Assembly: GCA_035253825.1 (NCBI GenBank) | Contig: DATFBM010000042.1 | Span: forward strand, 1-9,279 | Direction of reading: 5' to 3' | Length of the DNA stretch: 9,279 nucleotides | Source: JACCTH01 sp035253825 | Lineage (GTDB): Bacteria; Actinomycetota; Acidimicrobiia; Spongiisociales; ZC4RG35 | Shown here: piece by piece, positions 6,429 to 9,279 of the stretch | Numbering within the stretch: the first letter of the stretch is position 1 | Layout: every line of letters begins with the position of its first letter | Translations under genes and position numbers: made by a program | The notes under the pieces: generated by a model | Told to the model about the DNA's origin: nothing | Seen by the model: the letters and a program-made list of their open reading frames with translations, nothing else | Databases searched by the model: none

Positions 6429-6759
6429 CCCTGCCTCCTTCTCCTCGAGCGGTGACCCCCATCTGGACGACCGGGTGGAACACAGTGACATCGGATGCTC
6501 CGGAGGCGAGGATCTCAACTACCCTTGCGCCGGAAGCGTTCACGTCAAATGCCCAACCCTCCGCCAACAGCGCCACGCGGTCAGAAGTCTCAAGGACGGA
6601 GAGGCTGGTAATACCGAGGAAGCTGAGCTGGCGAAGCGAATCCGCTTCTGACCAGCGTCCACCGTCGTTCGTTACCACCAAGAGCATTGCCATCCCTGGA
6701 TCCTCGGTCGCGTGGGCGGTTTGGAAGTGATTGATGCCACGCCTTGTCCGGTCCGTCAT
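6307..6759 (-). CDS. Hypothetical protein, coupled to the upstream LuxR-type regulator
   Basis: A 150-residue open frame that I do not recognise. Residues about 23-105 look like a folded small alpha/beta protein: MLLVVTND at the start, then LRQLSFLGITSLSVLE, RVALLAEGWAFDV, ARVVEILASG and VTVFHPVVQMGV. The tail from about residue 106 (RGEGGRDEEKDQ and onward) is polar and Gly/Pro-rich. It is read out of frame through the ribosome binding site and signal-peptide region of the next gene, so it may be poorly constrained. The ATG at 6759 lies 12 bases after the regulator's stop. GAGGGTG (6773-6767) overlaps that stop codon, which suggests translational coupling. A later in-frame ATG at 6693 (Met23) is an alternative start. 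No signal peptide or metal motif is seen. A product that works with the regulator is plausible by position only. Confidence 0.6.
   Translation of the reverse strand: MTDRTRRGINHFQTAHATEDPGMAMLLVVTNDGGRWSEADSLRQLSFLGITSLSVLETSDRVALLAEGWAFDVNASGARVVEILASGASDVTVFHPVVQMGVTARGEGGRDEEKDQVKRRVGVGDGPYEPDGGAGMGASPSDRHQPERGD
6434..6440 (-). promoter_or_regulatory. Shine-Dalgarno site deciding the start of the small secreted protein
   Basis: Reads AAGGAGG on the minus strand, 5 bases before the ATG at 6428. It lies inside the coding region of the overlapping upstream gene, so both genes can be translated from one mRNA. It argues against the in-frame start 30 codons upstream (6518), whose extra residues would bury the signal peptide. 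Confidence 0.8.
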
Positions 6760-6766
6760 CGGGGTA

Positions 6767-6773
6767 CACCCTC
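6767..6773 (-). promoter_or_regulatory. Ribosome binding site overlapping the regulator's stop codon
   Basis: GAGGGTG on the minus strand overlaps the TGA (6774-6772) that ends the right-hand regulator and lies 7 bases before the ATG at 6759. The arrangement implies that ribosomes finishing the regulator could restart on the small hypothetical gene. Confidence 0.55.
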
Positions 6774-9279
6774 ATTGATCGGCCGCTTTTTTCGCCAGGC
6801 GTCCAACCAGCTCGACCCGATTCCTTACTCCCAGCTTGGCCAGGATGTTCGACAGATGACGTTCCACTGTCTTCTTGGAGAGAAAGAGCGATTCGGCAAT
6901 TTCGCGGTTCGACAAGCCGGTTGCGACCAATGAAGCGACCTCTGACTCTCTGCCAGTGAGTCCAAACGCGTCTCCGGAACCCGAACGACGCCAGGTCCGG
7001 GCCCCCAGGTCGCGCAGGGCCCTTTCGGCAAGCAGCTGAATCGTTACTGCCCCCAACTTCTCAGCCGCCTTGGCCACCTCGCGATAGGTCTCGGCAGCTC
7101 CCGGACGACCTGGCTGCGCCGCCCGCGCGGCGCCGACGTCCAGGGCGATCCAAAGCCCTTCCACCGCGTAACCCATGTCCGAGAAGCGCTTCCTAGACGT
7201 TTCGAGCGACTGAGGGTCCCCGACGATGAGCGCCTCGGCGAAATGCCAGTACGCATCGACCATGGGATTGGAGGGAATCTCGGACTCGGAAAATCTCTCG
7301 AGCCACCGCCGCGCCGCCTCAGGCATACCGACCCGAGCCGACGCCTCAGCTGCAGCCAAGGCGAATTCGGAGCAGCAGCGGACACACGCGGCGAGCGTGG
7401 CGTCTTGCCAGCCCGAGTCAAGGATCGTTCCGACCTCGGTTGACGATCGTGCGCGCAGTGTCCGGCTGAGTGATGTCGCCGTCCTCTGAGCCAGGGTCAG
7501 CCGGTAGTGCGGGTCCAACTCTCCTTGCAAGTCCGCCCGCATTGCGTCAAGGGCGTTCTGCCGAGCCCCAGCCGCCAACATCGACAACGCCCTCGTGGCC
7601 CGGGCGTAGTAAGCGCTCCGTGGGAATCCGGTACGTTCGGCGATGGGTATGACCGCTTCAACGACTTCTAAAGCTTCGGCGATACGCCCCGTCTCGTAAA
7701 GGCTCTGGGCATAGTGGGGACCGAATCGCGCAATCATCGTGACCATTCCCGACTCATGCGCCTGATCCCAAACCGACTGGAGCACGGAACGTGCCTGGGT
7801 CGGACTTCCAACTCTCCCCAAGGCTCGACCGTGTTGCCCGACCGCTACCAACCGCTCCAGGTCGGTGCGGGCTGCCCTAATCATCATGCTGGCGATGTCG
7901 AGGGACCTGAGCTGATCGGCTGAGACCATGGCCGCGTCGTAGGCCGCCTGAAGAACGTCAACCCTTATCGATGGTGCTCGTCCCAGCAGGTCACTTCCGT
8001 TGACCTCACCGACCATGAGCCCCAAGTCCCGAGCCCACGTCATCGCTCGATCGGCGATGGCCTGGCCCTCCGCCTGGCGCCGCTCGCCCATCATGAGAAG
8101 CTCGGCCTCGAGCGTCGCCATCTCGATGCGGTTCAGATCGTCTGGGTCGGCGATCATGCCAGCGGCGTCGAGCCACCTCCGAGCCTCGATGTTGTCATCC
8201 GATCGGAAAGCGATGCGTGACATCTGACATGCCGCCCAAATCCGCTCGACCGGATCGTCTGATCGCTCGAACACGAGAAGCCAGCGACGGGAGGCAGTGG
8301 TGGCGGCTCCTATGTCAGTGGCAAGCTGTGCCACCTCTCTCCTCAGGAGCGCCGCATCCTCATCTTTGTTTCCGAATTCATCGGCAGCTCGAGCGAGAGC
8401 TTCCAGACCACCTTGACCCAGTAACAGTCGGCGAGGGGATCTCAAGAGGTTGAGCGCTTGCGTGCCAGCCGGAGTACCGGCCTCTAGCCGATGATGCAAG
8501 GCTTCGAGCCGTACCTCGGTACTCGTCTCCGCCATGCCTTCCAGATGGCGGCTGATACGAATATGAGCATTGCGGCGGGACTCATCGCTCGCCTGTGCTA
8601 TCGCCTGCTCTCTGATCAGGTCGTGGATAAGCGAGATTTGGTCGAAATGACGACTGAGCAGTGCCCGAGACTCGAGGTCAAGCGCAGCTTTCTCCACGCG
8701 CTCCAAATCCCAATCGAGCATGACCCCACACGCCTCGACGGGGACGGATCGTCCCCAGACCGCGAGGTGCACTAGCAAAGAGATGGCGTCTGAGTCGGCT
8801 CGGCGCAGGCGGGAGGTGAGGAGCTCGTCGGATGTAGCTCCCTCTTGAGTCCCGGCGAGAGCAATAAGCCAATAGGGAAGACCTCCTGAGCGCTGCCAGA
8901 TGGTGCGGGCCGCGTCTCGGGATAGTGTCGGGCGGTGAGCGAGGGCCAGCGCCGTCCCATCGATTTCGTCGAGCGGGCCGATCTCGAGGACCAATGGCTC
9001 GATGCCGGCCTTCCTGGCCGCCTCGACAAAGGAGCTTGCGACACCCCCTGGACGAGAGGCGGCAACCAAGCGGACCGGCTCGCTCGAGTTGTTCATCAGA
9101 TAGAGGATCAAGCCCAGGCTGAGCTCGTCCAGCCACTGCAGATCATCGATCAAAAGGGATGCTCGCCGACCTTCGAGGAGGCGCCGAGTGGCTTCGAACA
9201 GCTGCACCGGTGCTACCCGGGTTTCGGAGTCGTCGTCGAGTATGCGGGTCAATAGGCTTTCGTCCCCAGCCCGCGCCGC
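6772..9279 (-). CDS. LuxR-family (LAL/MalT-like) regulator, 5' end beyond window
   Basis: The C-terminal 835 residues of a second large ATP-binding LuxR-type regulator. The frame is open to the right edge, and the visible part begins after Walker A, so the true start lies outside. A TTG at 9252 is in frame but is not a credible start, because it would remove the P-loop. Visible parts: Walker B SLLIDDLQWLDE (about 41-52 of the visible sequence); a winged-helix-like section with HDLIREQAIAQ; a long helical TPR-like middle; and a GerE helix-turn-helix (about 774-829) with LTGRESEVASLVATGLSNRE, FLSKKTVERHL and LAKLGVRNR. The HTH differs clearly from that of the other regulator in this window, so the two are not a recent duplication. 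It is followed at 12 bases by a coupled small gene and then the secreted EF-hand protein, probable members of the same transcript. Confidence 0.92.
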   Translation of the reverse strand, partial: AARAGDESLLTRILDDDSETRVAPVQLFEATRRLLEGRRASLLIDDLQWLDELSLGLILYLMNNSSEPVRLVAASRPGGVASSFVEAARKAGIEPLVLEIGPLDEIDGTALALAHRPTLSRDAARTIWQRSGGLPYWLIALAGTQEGATSDELLTSRLRRADSDAISLLVHLAVWGRSVPVEACGVMLDWDLERVEKAALDLESRALLSRHFDQISLIHDLIREQAIAQASDESRRNAHIRISRHLEGMAETSTEVRLEALHHRLEAGTPAGTQALNLLRSPRRLLLGQGGLEALARAADEFGNKDEDAALLRREVAQLATDIGAATTASRRWLLVFERSDDPVERIWAACQMSRIAFRSDDNIEARRWLDAAGMIADPDDLNRIEMATLEAELLMMGERRQAEGQAIADRAMTWARDLGLMVGEVNGSDLLGRAPSIRVDVLQAAYDAAMVSADQLRSLDIASMMIRAARTDLERLVAVGQHGRALGRVGSPTQARSVLQSVWDQAHESGMVTMIARFGPHYAQSLYETGRIAEALEVVEAVIPIAERTGFPRSAYYARATRALSMLAAGARQNALDAMRADLQGELDPHYRLTLAQRTATSLSRTLRARSSTEVGTILDSGWQDATLAACVRCCSEFALAAAEASARVGMPEAARRWLERFSESEIPSNPMVDAYWHFAEALIVGDPQSLETSRKRFSDMGYAVEGLWIALDVGAARAAQPGRPGAAETYREVAKAAEKLGAVTIQLLAERALRDLGARTWRRSGSGDAFGLTGRESEVASLVATGLSNREIAESLFLSKKTVERHLSNILAKLGVRNRVELVGRLAKKAADQ

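Noticed and set aside
9250..9252. TTG as the true start of the right-hand regulator
   Set aside because: The frame stays open to the window edge and the upstream codons encode plausible sequence. Starting here would leave Walker B without Walker A.

Overview
The window reads as a stretch of a high-GC (roughly 60-65%, by eye) bacterial chromosome, most likely an actinomycete-type organism (Actinomycetota, perhaps an uncultured Acidimicrobiia or Thermoleophilia lineage). The grounds are the two very large LuxR/MalT-type ATPase regulators, the Crp-fold protein with an actinobacterial-style N-terminal domain, and strong GGAGG-type ribosome binding sites. The lineage is an inference. I see no tRNA, rRNA, CRISPR array, transposase or phage gene.

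Every gene I can support lies on the minus strand, so the window is read from right to left. First comes a large LuxR-type regulator whose start lies beyond the right edge (9279-6772). It is followed, translationally coupled, by a small protein of unknown function (6759-6307). Overlapping the end of that gene out of frame is a small secreted protein with one EF-hand-like loop (6428-6102). A GC-rich hairpin just after it (6060-6088) looks like the end of this transcription unit.

About 440 bases without a convincing gene follow. Then comes a two-part protein (5664-4654) with a conserved N-terminal domain of unknown function and a C-terminal cyclic-nucleotide-binding fold that has lost its usual phosphate-binding arginine. 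Another gap of about 360 bases holds hairpins and a 7-base repeat spaced one helical turn apart. It leads into a second, complete LuxR-type ATPase regulator (4290-1531).

Downstream of that regulator are a secreted beta-rich protein (1437-946) and an FAD-linked oxidase of the berberine-bridge/6-hydroxynicotine-oxidase type (893 to beyond the left edge). These two are 52 bases apart and probably co-transcribed.

The overall theme is signal-responsive regulation of exported or oxidative functions. Each large regulator is directly upstream of small genes that include an exported protein. MalT-like proteins are ATP-dependent, ligand-gated activators, so each may control its downstream neighbours, but the sequence does not prove this.
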